From Streptomyces sp. ADI95-17 (GTDB lineage Bacteria; Actinomycetota; Actinomycetes; Streptomycetales; Streptomycetaceae): DNA of 64,000 bases. Of the stretch, positions 24,907 through 33,057 are shown in pieces (position 1 is the first letter of the stretch; every line of letters starts with the position of its first letter). The DNA lies in assembly GCF_003846175.1 (NCBI RefSeq), contig NZ_ML123050.1, positions 718,409 through 782,408 of the forward strand. The letters run 5' to 3'. The position numbers and the translations under genes were made by a program. The notes below the pieces were generated by a model. The model saw only the letters and a program-made list of their open reading frames with translations. It made no database searches and was not told the DNA's origin.

Positions 24907-26142
24907 CTACGGGCGGAGCCGCACCGGGAGCAGTCCCGTGCTGTTGCCGACGAAGCCCGGGTGGTGGGGCAGCGCGGTCTCCGGTACGGCGAGTTCCAGT
25001 TCCGGGAAGCGGCCGAACAGCTGCTCAAGGGCGACGGTGGCCTCCATTCGGGCGAGCGGCGCGCCGAGGCAGTAGTGCGGGCCGTGACCGAGCGAGAGGT
25101 GCCGGGCGGCGGTACGGCGGGCGGGCCTGGTCACGTCGAACCGGTCGGCGTCGGGTCCGTGCGCGGCCTTGTCCCGCCCGGCGGCGGAGTAGCCGGCGAG
25201 CACGGGGGTGCCCCGCGGTATGACCGTGCCGTCGAGAGTGAGGTCCCGGGTGGGATACCGGAACGGGAAGTAGCTGACCGGGCTGTCCCAGCGCAGCGTC
25301 TCCTCCACCACGTCCGCCCAGCTCACCCGGCCGGAGGTGACGAGCCTGAGCTGCTCGGGGTGGGCGCACAGCGCCCGTACGGCGTTGGTGATGAGGTTCA
25401 GCGTGGTCTCGTGCCCGGCGATGATCAGCAGGAGCAGGGTGCCGATGAGTTCGTGCGGTCCGAGCCGGCCGCCGCCCTCGTCACGGGCGGCGATCAGCGC
25501 GCTGGTCAGGTCGTCGCCGGGCCGCTCCGCACGGGCGGCGGCGACCGCTCCGAGCAGGGCCACCAGCTCGCGGTTGGCGGCCATCGCCTCCTCGGGGCCG
25601 GTATCGGTCGCGACCACCCGGCCGGACAGGTGGTGCAGCCGGTCCTGGTGCTCGGCCTCCACGCCGAGCAGCTCGCAGATGACACCCATCGGCAGCGGCA
25701 GGGCGAACCGGGAGCGCAGATCCACCGTTCCGTCGGTCTCGGCGGCGGCTCGGCCGACGCCGTCGAGCAGCTCCGCGGTCACCGTCTCGATCCGGGGCCG
25801 CAGTTCGGCCACCCGCCGGGCGGTGAACACGTTGCCGACCAGGGAACGCAGCCGTCGGTGGTCGTCGCCGTCGGCGGTGGTCATGCCCTGCACGGTGGCG
25901 AAGGTCCTGAGCGACCAGCCGTCCGGGATGCGGCCCTCGGCCAGTTCGGTGAAGTGCTGTGCGCCCTTGGCCACGTCGGGGTGGGCGAGGAATTCCTTGA
26001 GCGCGTCGTGCCCGAGCACCACCGCCCCCGCCACGTCGCCGGGGAGCACTACGGAGGCCACGCTCCCCCGGGCCAGCAGCACGGCGTTGTCCGCGTGCGG
26101 GCAGCCGCCGGCGGGGTCCAGGCGGTGCGGGGTACCGGTCAT
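24907..26142 (-). CDS. Cytochrome P450
   Basis: The 411-residue soluble bacterial P450 has the I-helix oxygen-binding motif IAGHETT, the ExxR pair in VEETLRWDSPV, and the heme-binding loop LSLGHGPHYCLGAPLARME with Cys near residue 358. The usual Phe at the start of the heme motif is Leu here. Its redox partners are not encoded nearby, which is normal. GGAGA precedes ATG 26142. It could hydroxylate a secondary metabolite or xenobiotic; context gives no substrate. Confidence 0.92.
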   Translation of the reverse strand: MTGTPHRLDPAGGCPHADNAVLLARGSVASVVLPGDVAGAVVLGHDALKEFLAHPDVAKGAQHFTELAEGRIPDGWSLRTFATVQGMTTADGDDHRRLRSLVGNVFTARRVAELRPRIETVTAELLDGVGRAAAETDGTVDLRSRFALPLPMGVICELLGVEAEHQDRLHHLSGRVVATDTGPEEAMAANRELVALLGAVAAARAERPGDDLTSALIAARDEGGGRLGPHELIGTLLLLIIAGHETTLNLITNAVRALCAHPEQLRLVTSGRVSWADVVEETLRWDSPVSYFPFRYPTRDLTLDGTVIPRGTPVLAGYSAAGRDKAAHGPDADRFDVTRPARRTAARHLSLGHGPHYCLGAPLARMEATVALEQLFGRFPELELAVPETALPHHPGFVGNSTGLLPVRLRP

Positions 26143-26257
26143 CGGGGTCTCCAGACGCTGGTGGGCCGGTGGCCGACGGACCGGGTGGGTGGCCGCCCGT
26201 TCGAACGGTGCCGATCCTACGGTCGGTGGCACCGGAGGGAGGGCATGTTCCCGGTGT

Positions 26258-26575
26258 TCACAACGCCTCGCGTACGGTGAGGAGTTCATGTGGGTACCGC
26301 TTGGTGATGCGCCCCGCGGGCCGGTCGTCGACCAGGCCCCGGACGGGGCCGAACAGGCCGTTGAGCGGGGCGAGGGCGGGAGCGCCGTGACCCGGGCCGG
26401 TGGCCGGTCCCAGCGCTCGTAGCACCGTTTCACCTGTCGAAGAACTCCTCGCTGCCGCCCGCCACACGGTGGGTGGTGACGGCCGCCGGCGAGAGGCCCG
26501 GCTCGACGGCCGTCACCTGACAACCGGCCGACGCGAGCGGAACGGTCAACTGTCCGGTGCCTGGCCCGGTCCTGC
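26258..26575 (-). pseudogene. Decayed SAM-dependent methyltransferase
   Basis: On the minus strand three frames carry consecutive pieces of a class I methyltransferase: motif I as PGTGQLTVPLASAGCQVTA followed by VEPG and ending GGSEEFFDR-stop; then QVKRCYERWD in a second frame; then LVDDRPAGRITKRYPHELL in a third, ending at 26258. The order and spacing fit the end of the family, but the N terminus and much of the middle are missing. It is a relic, not an expressed gene. The rest of the gap from 26143 to 26790 shows no other gene. Confidence 0.7.
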
Positions 26576-26790
26576 GCGCACTCTCCACGCTTCACCTGAA
26601 TGGCCTAATGAGGGATCGGGGCGCCCACCACCGTGGCAGGCGGTCACCGCCGAACCGCCGAGCATGCGGCAGCCGGTCTCCGCGGCCCGGGAGGTTGCAG
26701 CGTCCATCCGGGTGAGGCCCGATGGAATGCGGACGCGCCTCCCCTGATGGCCCCCGCCACAGGACGCGCCCGGACGAGGAGGAATCGGTC

Positions 26791-27867
26791 ATGGGAGCCG
26801 CTGACGGTTTCACGGATTCCGGAGAGCTCGACGGCCTGACGGTGTACGACACCGACGGCGAGAAGGTCGGCAGTGTGGGCCGGGTGTATGTCGACGACAA
26901 CACCGGCCGGCCGGACTGGATAACGGTGAAGACCGGCCTGTTCGGCATGAAGGAGAGTTTCGTTCCGCTTGCCGGCGCCCGCCGCGTGGGATCCGATCTG
27001 CACATCTCGCATCCGAAGGAACGGGTCAAGGACGCCCCCCGGGTGGACGCCGACGCGCATCTGTCCGTCGCGGAGGAGGAAGAGCTCTACAAGCACTACG
27101 GCCTCGCCAGGAACACCACCGCGAAGCTGGGCGACCGGCCGGGCACGGCGAGGACGACGACGTCCGGGACGGGCACCACGGCGATGGGTGCCGCGGGAGC
27201 CGCCGGAGCCGGGGCCATGGGTGCGGCCGGCACCGGACGAACCGCCGGGTCCGGCAGGACGGACATGACGGGCACCACCGCCTCCGGTACGGGCACGGCC
27301 CGGACCACCTCCTCCGGCATGGCCGGGACCGGGACCGGCACGGGCCAGGGCAGGCACCGCGACACCGAGGCGGCCGCCGGCACCTCGCGTCCCCTCGTCG
27401 GCGCCGGGGCGGGCGCCGAACGGTCCGCCGCCGACCTGGGCGGCAAGGAGGAGATGATCCGTTCCGAGGAGCAGCTCCGCGTCGGCACCGAGCAGTACGA
27501 GAGCGGGACGGCCCGGCTGCACAAGTACGTCGTCACCGAGAACGTCACCAGGACCGTCCCGGTGACGCACGAAGAGGTGCGGCTGATCCGCGAACCGCTC
27601 CAGCCCGGCGAGAAGTCTGCGGAGCGTGCCACCATCCGCGAGCAGGACGTCGAGGTCACCCTGCACGCGGAACGCCCGACCACGCGCAAGGAGACCGTGG
27701 CCGTCGAGCGGGTGCGGATGGAGACCAAGAAGGTGACCGAGCAGAAGGAGGTCTCCGCCGAACTCCGCAAGGAGCAGATCGACTACGCGGACGACACCGG
27801 CATCGGTGGGAAGGACATGGGTGGCAAGGACATGGGAGGCGACTTCGGCCGGGGACGCCGCCGCTGA
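26791..27867 (+). CDS. PRC-barrel and DUF2382 (YsnF-like) domain protein
   Basis: The 358-residue protein has a PRC-barrel at about residues 10-80 (LTVYDTDGEKVGSVGRVYVD, PDWITVKTGLFG), a long Gly/Ala/Thr-rich low-complexity linker at about 115-200, and a YsnF-type conserved domain at about 225-340 (EEQLRVGTEQYESGTARLHK, EEVRLIREP, DVEVTLHAERP). It ends in a GGKDMGG repeat. Such proteins are stress-linked in Bacillus and actinomycetes; a molecular role is not established. GAGGAGG (26776-26782) fixes ATG 26791. Confidence 0.85.
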   Translation: MGAADGFTDSGELDGLTVYDTDGEKVGSVGRVYVDDNTGRPDWITVKTGLFGMKESFVPLAGARRVGSDLHISHPKERVKDAPRVDADAHLSVAEEEELYKHYGLARNTTAKLGDRPGTARTTTSGTGTTAMGAAGAAGAGAMGAAGTGRTAGSGRTDMTGTTASGTGTARTTSSGMAGTGTGTGQGRHRDTEAAAGTSRPLVGAGAGAERSAADLGGKEEMIRSEEQLRVGTEQYESGTARLHKYVVTENVTRTVPVTHEEVRLIREPLQPGEKSAERATIREQDVEVTLHAERPTTRKETVAVERVRMETKKVTEQKEVSAELRKEQIDYADDTGIGGKDMGGKDMGGDFGRGRRR

Positions 27868-27929
27868 CCCGCCGGGCCCACCCCACCCCACTCCACGCAC
27901 CGCGGCGAACCGCCGCACCCGGAAAGAAC

Positions 27930-27964
27930 GGGCGGACCCACGCCATGCAGTGCCGGGTCCGCCC
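27930..27964. terminator. Bidirectional terminator
   Basis: GGGCGGACCC (27930-27939) pairs with GGGTCCGCCC (27955-27964), between the convergent PRC-barrel gene and the ABC ATPase gene. Confidence 0.75.
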
Positions 27965-28030
27965 GCTCTGCGTCGCGGCCCCCTCCACGGGGAGCCCGCC
28001 GCTCCCCGGCCGCCCGCTACGTCCCGGCCG

Positions 28031-28828
28031 CTACGTCCCCGTCGGCCGCCCCGGCAGGAACCGCACCGAGGGCCGCCCGTCCGGTCCGTCCGGCGTGACA
28101 CGGGCGGCGACCCGGTAGACCTCGGCGATCAGCTCCTCGGTGATCACTTCCGAGGGGGTGCCGGCGGCCACCACCCGCCCCTCCTTCAGCACGGCGATCC
28201 GGTCGCAGAACATCGCCGCCAGATTGAGGTCGTGCAGCGCGATCACACCGGTCAGCGGCAGTGAGGCGATCAGCGCGAGGAGCTCCAGCTGGTGCTGGAT
28301 GTCGAGGTGGTTCGTCGGCTCGTCCAGCAGCAGTTCACGCGGCTGCTGGGCCAGTGCACGCGCGATCTGGACGCGCTGGCGCTCGCCCCCGGAGAGGGTG
28401 TGCCAGGACTGGTCGCCGCGGTCGGCGAGACCGGTCCGGGCGAGCGCTTCGCGTACCGCTTCGTCGTCCGCCCCGTTCGGCGCCGACCAGGCCCTGCGGT
28501 GCGGGATGCGGCCGAGCCGCACCACGTCCAGCACGCTCAGCTCGACCTGGGTGACGGCATGCTGGTCGACCACGGCGACGCGGCGGGCGACGGTGCGGCG
28601 GCCCATCTCGGTGAGCCGCAGTCCGTCGAGGGTGACCACACCGGTCTCCGGCGCCAGGACTCCCGCCAGCACCCGCAGCAGGGTCGACTTGCCGGATCCG
28701 TTCGGTCCGATCAGCCCCACGGTGGCGCCGGGCCGCGGGGCGAGGTCGACCCCGTCGAGGATGAGGCGGCCGCCCGCCGCCCGGCTGACCCGTTCGGCAC
28801 GCAGTCCCGCGCCGGCCTCGTCCGTCAT
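28031..28828 (-). CDS. btuD: Corrinoid (B12)-type ABC importer ATP-binding protein
   Basis: The 265-residue ATPase has Walker A GPNGSGKST, signature LSGGERQRV, Walker B LLLDEPTNHLD and the switch His in IALHDLN, in the FecE/BtuD subfamily that serves FecCD-type permeases. By sequence alone it could import iron complexes; the cobalamin riboswitch ahead of the operon points to B12 or cobinamide. The start overlaps the permease stop by four bases (ATGA). Confidence 0.85.
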   Translation of the reverse strand: MTDEAGAGLRAERVSRAAGGRLILDGVDLAPRPGATVGLIGPNGSGKSTLLRVLAGVLAPETGVVTLDGLRLTEMGRRTVARRVAVVDQHAVTQVELSVLDVVRLGRIPHRRAWSAPNGADDEAVREALARTGLADRGDQSWHTLSGGERQRVQIARALAQQPRELLLDEPTNHLDIQHQLELLALIASLPLTGVIALHDLNLAAMFCDRIAVLKEGRVVAAGTPSEVITEELIAEVYRVAARVTPDGPDGRPSVRFLPGRPTGT

Positions 28829-29916
28829 GCGGTCCTCCGGGTGCGGTACAGGACCAGGACGAACGCGGGCACCCCGATCAGTGCGGTGACCACACCCACG
28901 GGCACCTCCTGCGGGTCGAGCACGGTCCTGGCGAGCGTGTCGACCCAGACCAGGAACACCGCCCCGGCCAGCGCCGTCACCGGCAGCAGCCGCCGGTGCC
29001 CGGAACCGGCGAGGGCACGGGCGGCGTGCGGCAGCACCAGACCGACGAAACCGATGGCACCGGCCGAGCTGACCAGTGCGGCGGTCAGCAGCGCGGTCGT
29101 GCACAGCAGCACGATCCGGGTGCGCGCGACATCGACGCCGAGCGTGGCGGCGGCGTCCTGGCCGAACGCGAAGGCGTCGAGCGTACGGGCGTGGCCCAGG
29201 CAGATCAGCAGGGTCGCGGCGAGCACGGCGGCGCAGACCCACACATCGGTCCAGCCGACCCCGCTGAGCGAGCCGAGCAGCCAGAACAGCACCCCGCGGG
29301 TCTGCTCGGCGTCGGCGGCGGTCATCACGACGAAGGAGGTGAGCGCGGAGAACAGCTGCATGGCCGCGACACCGGAGAGCACCACCCGGTCCGTCGTGCC
29401 GCCCAGGGTGTGGCTGAGCAGCAGTACCAGGGCGAACGAGCACAGCGCCCCGATGAACGCGCCGGTCGAGATCGACAACGCTCCCCCGCCGACGCCGAGG
29501 ACGACGACCACGACCGCGCCGGTGGAGGCGCCGGAGGAGACGCCGAGGACGAACGGGTCGGCGAGCGGATTGCGGAGCAGGGACTGCATGACGGTGCCGC
29601 AGACCGCGAGCCCGGCGCCGCACACCGCGGCGAGCAGGGTGCGCGGCATCCGCAGGTTCCAGATGATGCCGTCCCGGATCGGGGAGAGCCGCGACTGGCC
29701 TCCGCCGAGGTGGGCGGCCACCGCGGACCAGACGTCGGCCACCGAGATGCGGGCGGGTCCGATGGTGACGGCGACCGCCACGGAGCCGACGAGCAGTGCG
29801 AGGCCGCAAACCCACAGGGCCCCGCCGCGCAGCCGTCGTACGCCCTTCGTGACGCTCACCGGTGCGACGGCGGCCGGTGGTGCGGTCACCGCCGTGGCAC
29901 GTTCGGCCGGCGTCAC
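28825..29916 (-). CDS. btuC: FecCD-family ABC permease, probable corrinoid importer
   Basis: The 363-residue membrane protein has about ten helices and the FecCD/BtuC marks RMPRTLLAAVCGAGLAVCG, NPLADPFVLGVSSGA, GAIGFVGLVLPHAAR and DPQEVPVGVVTALIGVP. It forms the channel of a binding-protein-dependent importer with the neighbouring ATPase. The GTG start overlaps the binding-protein stop (GTGA). Confidence 0.88.
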   Translation of the reverse strand: MTPAERATAVTAPPAAVAPVSVTKGVRRLRGGALWVCGLALLVGSVAVAVTIGPARISVADVWSAVAAHLGGGQSRLSPIRDGIIWNLRMPRTLLAAVCGAGLAVCGTVMQSLLRNPLADPFVLGVSSGASTGAVVVVVLGVGGGALSISTGAFIGALCSFALVLLLSHTLGGTTDRVVLSGVAAMQLFSALTSFVVMTAADAEQTRGVLFWLLGSLSGVGWTDVWVCAAVLAATLLICLGHARTLDAFAFGQDAAATLGVDVARTRIVLLCTTALLTAALVSSAGAIGFVGLVLPHAARALAGSGHRRLLPVTALAGAVFLVWVDTLARTVLDPQEVPVGVVTALIGVPAFVLVLYRTRRTA

Positions 29917-30953
29917 CCCGCGAGCCCGAACCCGTGCAGCCCGGCGGCGACGCGTTCGACGCCCTCGACCGTCCGGACGGACGGGTTCATGGCCTGGCCG
30001 CTCAGCAGGACGTACCGCTTGTGCCTGACGGCGTCCATGTTCTTCGTGGCGGGGTTGGACTCCAGGAACTCGATCTTCTTCGCGGCGCTCTCGGCGGTCT
30101 GGGCCTTACGGGTCAGGTCTCCGATGACCAGGACGTCGGGGTTGCGGTCCGCGACGGTCTCCCAGCTGATCTGGGGCCATTCCTCGTGGGTGTCGTCGAA
30201 GACGTTCTTCGCGCCGAGTTCTTCGGTGATGATTCCGGGGGCTCCGCAGCAGCCCGCCAGGTACGGAGCCTTGGAGTCGGAGAACCAGTACAGGAGGGTG
30301 GTGCCGGAGGCGTCGATGTCCTCGGTCGCCTTCTTCACCCGCTCCCGCAGCGCGGCCACGAGCGCGTCGCCGCGCTCCGGTACGCCGAACACCCGGGCCA
30401 GGTCGTGCACTTCGCCGTAGACGCTGTCCATGGTGAGCGGCGCGGTGCGGGCTCCGTCGCCGCCGCCGCTGTTGTCCTTGCCGGTGCAGTCGGCGGGCGA
30501 GACATAGGTGGGGACGCCGAGCGATTCGAACTGTTCGCGGGGGGCGACGCCGCCCTTGGCGAGTGTCGATTCGAACGAGGCGCTGACGAAGTCCGGTTCG
30601 CGGTCGAGGACCTTCTCCGAGGACGGCCGGTTGTCCGCGATCCTGGGCACCTCGGCGTTGGCCTTCTCCAGGCCCTTCATCACCGGGTCGGTCCAGGTCG
30701 CGGTGGCGGCCATCCGGTCGGCGAGGCCGAGGGAGAGCAGGATCTCCGTCGATCCCTGGTCCACCGAAACGGCGCGGCGCGGCGCGGCATCGACGGTGAC
30801 GGTGCGGCCGCAGTTCTTCAGCGTCACCGGATATCCGTCCGCGCGGCCCGGTTTCGCGGTGGAGTCACCGGCTCCGCCTCCGCAGGCGGTCAGCAGGACG
30901 AGTCCCGCCGAGAGCAGGGCGACGGTGCGGACGGGGCTGGCTATGGGCGGCAC
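29913..30953 (-). CDS. btuF: ABC substrate-binding lipoprotein, probable corrinoid binding
   Basis: The 346-residue lipoprotein begins at GTG 30953 behind AGAGGGA; an ATG nine codons upstream is less well placed. The signal peptide ends in the lipobox LTAC with Cys24. The mature part has the two-lobed TroA-like fold: VSVDQGSTEILLSLGLADRM, PDFVSASFES, DVLVIGDLT. It should capture corrinoid at the membrane for the permease and ATPase that follow with four-base overlaps. The ligand assignment rests on the upstream riboswitch. Confidence 0.87.
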   Translation of the reverse strand: MPPIASPVRTVALLSAGLVLLTACGGGAGDSTAKPGRADGYPVTLKNCGRTVTVDAAPRRAVSVDQGSTEILLSLGLADRMAATATWTDPVMKGLEKANAEVPRIADNRPSSEKVLDREPDFVSASFESTLAKGGVAPREQFESLGVPTYVSPADCTGKDNSGGGDGARTAPLTMDSVYGEVHDLARVFGVPERGDALVAALRERVKKATEDIDASGTTLLYWFSDSKAPYLAGCCGAPGIITEELGAKNVFDDTHEEWPQISWETVADRNPDVLVIGDLTRKAQTAESAAKKIEFLESNPATKNMDAVRHKRYVLLSGQAMNPSVRTVEGVERVAAGLHGFGLAG

Positions 30954-31024
30954 GGAGTCCCTCTGCGTCTCTGGGCCCATGCGCGGAGCCCGTTGTACGG
31001 AGTCCCGCGGCCCGGTGCCGGGTC

Positions 31025-31196
31025 GCGGATGCCAGCAGGTCTTCGGACTCGGGTTCGTCCGGACGGGGCGCCTTCCCGGGCACCCGAGGGTGGTCCCAGT
31101 GGCCGTGGCCCCGCCCGTCCCCCTCACCGCTGCGCGTCAGTTCCGGATTCGCACCGGATTCCCTGACCCCTAGGTGGAGTTTGACTGGCCCCGGCA
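31025..31196 (-). promoter_or_regulatory. Cobalamin riboswitch
   Basis: Read on the minus strand the leader contains the B12-riboswitch core AATCCGGTGCGAATCCGG followed by AACTGACGCGCAGCGGTGA, and near its 3' end the conserved GAGTCCGAAGACCTGCTGGC (31029-31048). This order and spacing are diagnostic of the adenosylcobalamin aptamer. It ends about 70 bases before the start of the binding-protein gene, so bound cobalamin should block expression of the importer. A likely -10 lies in GTGATAGCTT just upstream of the aptamer. Boundaries are approximate. Confidence 0.92.
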
Positions 31197-31298
31197 AGCT
31201 ATCACGTGCCTCTGTGCAGCTCACGGGCGGTGTGTGGCCGGTGGTACGCCGGGCTGTTTTCCCGTCGCACCACCTGCCTGCCGCCTGCGGAAGGGCTC

Positions 31299-32522
31299 TC
31301 AGGGACGCTGAAGAGCGAGTACGGCGTTGTGGCCGCCGAATCCGAAGGAATGGCTGACGGCGCGCCTGATGGGCCGCCGCAGAGGTTGCTTGGTGACGCA
31401 GTCGATGTCGAACTCGGGCGCCGGGGCGTCCAGGTTGGCGATCGGTGGTACGACTCCGCGCTGGAGCGTGAGGACGGTGAGTCCGGCCTCGATCGCTCCG
31501 GCCGCTCCCATGCAGTGCCCCAGTACGCCCTTGGGTGCGGTGACGGGAGGCCGGTGCGGGTAGACCCGGGCGATCAGGGCGGCCTCGGTGGCGTCGTTGA
31601 CCGGGGTCGCCGTGCCGTGCGCGTTGACGTGCTCGACGTCCTCGGCCGTCCAGCCCGCGTCGCGCAGTGCGGCCTCCACCGCCGCCTGGGCGACCGCGCC
31701 CGACGGATGCGGGCTGATGGGGTGGTGGGCGTCGGTGGTGGCTCCGGTGCCGGCCAGCAGCGCCCGTGGGACCGCGTCCCGGGCCCGGGCGTCGTCCGTC
31801 CGTTCCAGCACCATGACGGCCGCACCCTCGCCCATGACCAGGCCGGCCCGGTCGGCCGCGAAGGGCCGGCACAGTCCGGCCGGGTCGCCGTCCCGCCGGG
31901 CCCCGGCCCCGGACCTGGCGAACGCGGCCATGGCGGCCGGGTAGACGATCGACTCGGTGGCTCCGGCGATCGCGATGTCGCACTGCCCGGTGACCAGCAG
32001 GTCGCGGGCGACGGACAGCGCGGTGGCGCCGGACGAGCAGGCGGTGCACGGCGCCATGCTGGGTCCGGTGGCCCGCATCTGGATCGCGATCTCGGCGGCG
32101 GGCATGTTCGGGATGGTGAGCAGGATGCCCGACGGTGAGGTGGCCCCGGCGCCGAGCCGGTCGAGCACGACGGCCTGCTCGGTCAGCGAGGCGGAGCCGC
32201 CGCTGCTGGTGCCGACGACCACCGCGACCCTGCTGCCGTCCCACCGGGCCGGGTCGAGTCCGGCGTCGGTGACCGCCTCGCGGGCGGCGAGGACGGCGAG
32301 TTTCACGTACTTCCCCATGCGGAAGGACGCCCGGCTGCCGATCGCGGCGTCCAGGTCGATGCCGTCGACCATGCAGGCGAAGTCGATCGCGCATCCTTCG
32401 AGCCCGGCGACGGTGCGGGCCGGTGACACACCCGCGCACACCCCACGCCAGGTGGATTCGGTGTCGTTGCCGACCGGGGTGATCATGCCCAGTCCGGTGA
32501 CGGCGACGGCAGGCCTGTTCAT
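31299..32522 (-). CDS. Beta-ketoacyl-ACP synthase (KAS II type)
   Basis: The 407-residue ketosynthase has the nucleophile Cys162 in TACSSGAT, the two active-site His residues in VNAHGTAT and LGHCMGAAGA, and the C-terminal SFGFGGHNAVL. It catalyses decarboxylative condensation of malonyl-ACP. Because Cys is present it is not a chain-length factor. It is the last gene of an operon with an ACP (ATGA overlap), a small membrane protein, an acyl-CoA oxidase and a second ketosynthase. No ketoreductase, dehydratase or acyltransferase is encoded, so these steps would be borrowed from fatty acid synthesis. Confidence 0.9.
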   Translation of the reverse strand: MNRPAVAVTGLGMITPVGNDTESTWRGVCAGVSPARTVAGLEGCAIDFACMVDGIDLDAAIGSRASFRMGKYVKLAVLAAREAVTDAGLDPARWDGSRVAVVVGTSSGGSASLTEQAVVLDRLGAGATSPSGILLTIPNMPAAEIAIQMRATGPSMAPCTACSSGATALSVARDLLVTGQCDIAIAGATESIVYPAAMAAFARSGAGARRDGDPAGLCRPFAADRAGLVMGEGAAVMVLERTDDARARDAVPRALLAGTGATTDAHHPISPHPSGAVAQAAVEAALRDAGWTAEDVEHVNAHGTATPVNDATEAALIARVYPHRPPVTAPKGVLGHCMGAAGAIEAGLTVLTLQRGVVPPIANLDAPAPEFDIDCVTKQPLRRPIRRAVSHSFGFGGHNAVLALQRP

Positions 32523-32797
32523 CGGGCGTTGCTCATCGCTGCCGCGCCGCCCACCCGCGCCCCGCTGCGGGCCGCCGTGTCCATGAACCGGCTGATGTCG
32601 GCCAGCGTGGCGTCCTTGGGGAGCTGGTCGAACTCCCGGTCGCCGCCGGTCGTCTCCCTGATGAGGACGGCGAACTCGGCGACGGCGAGGGAGTCCATCT
32701 CCAGGCTGTCCATCGTGGAGCCCGGGTGGATCTCGGCGGCGGGCACTTTGAAGGTGTGTGTCAGAACCTCGGTGATCTTGGGGTGAATCGCACTCAT
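32519..32797 (-). CDS. Acyl carrier protein
   Basis: The 92-residue protein has the ACP helix pattern and the phosphopantetheine-attachment Ser36 in EMDSLAVAEF. The C-terminal extension GGAAAMSNAR is unusual. It should carry the growing acyl chain for the adjacent ketosynthases. Its stop overlaps the start of the downstream ketosynthase. GGAGAG lies upstream of ATG 32797. Confidence 0.88.
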   Translation of the reverse strand: MSAIHPKITEVLTHTFKVPAAEIHPGSTMDSLEMDSLAVAEFAVLIRETTGGDREFDQLPKDATLADISRFMDTAARSGARVGGAAAMSNAR

Positions 32798-32883
32798 CAG
32801 CTTTCTCTCCATCATTCGGTCCGGCTGTCGGGCCGGCGGTGACACCGTCCCGACGCCGAATCAACTGGGAGGAGTGCCTCCAG

Positions 32884-33057
32884 TTACGCCTTGTGCCGAA
32901 CCGATTCGGCAGCGCCCTCCTCGCGCTCCCCGCACCACCGGGCCAGGACGGACGCCGTACCCCAGAAGGCCAGCAGGACAACACGCACCCCGAGGGCTCC
33001 GGCGGCCTCTCTGACCCGACGGCTCCGGACAACTGTTCCTTTCCTCGTCATGGCCAT
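32884..33057 (-). CDS. Small single-pass membrane protein, hypothetical
   Basis: A 57-codon frame begins at an ATG that overlaps the acyl-CoA oxidase stop (TGATG) and ends at TAA 32884. It has a basic N terminus (MTRKGTVVRSRRVREA), one hydrophobic stretch VRVVLLAFWGTASVLARW and a charged tail ending SVRHKA. It fills most of the gap between the oxidase and ACP genes. Translational coupling and the charge layout argue that it is real; no homologue is recognised. The helix could anchor the pathway at the membrane, which is a guess. Confidence 0.5.
   Translation of the reverse strand: MAMTRKGTVVRSRRVREAAGALGVRVVLLAFWGTASVLARWCGEREEGAAESVRHKA

Noticed and set aside
28031..30953. An iron-siderophore ABC importer
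   Set aside because: The subunit families fit, but the cobalamin riboswitch directly upstream makes a corrinoid cargo more likely.
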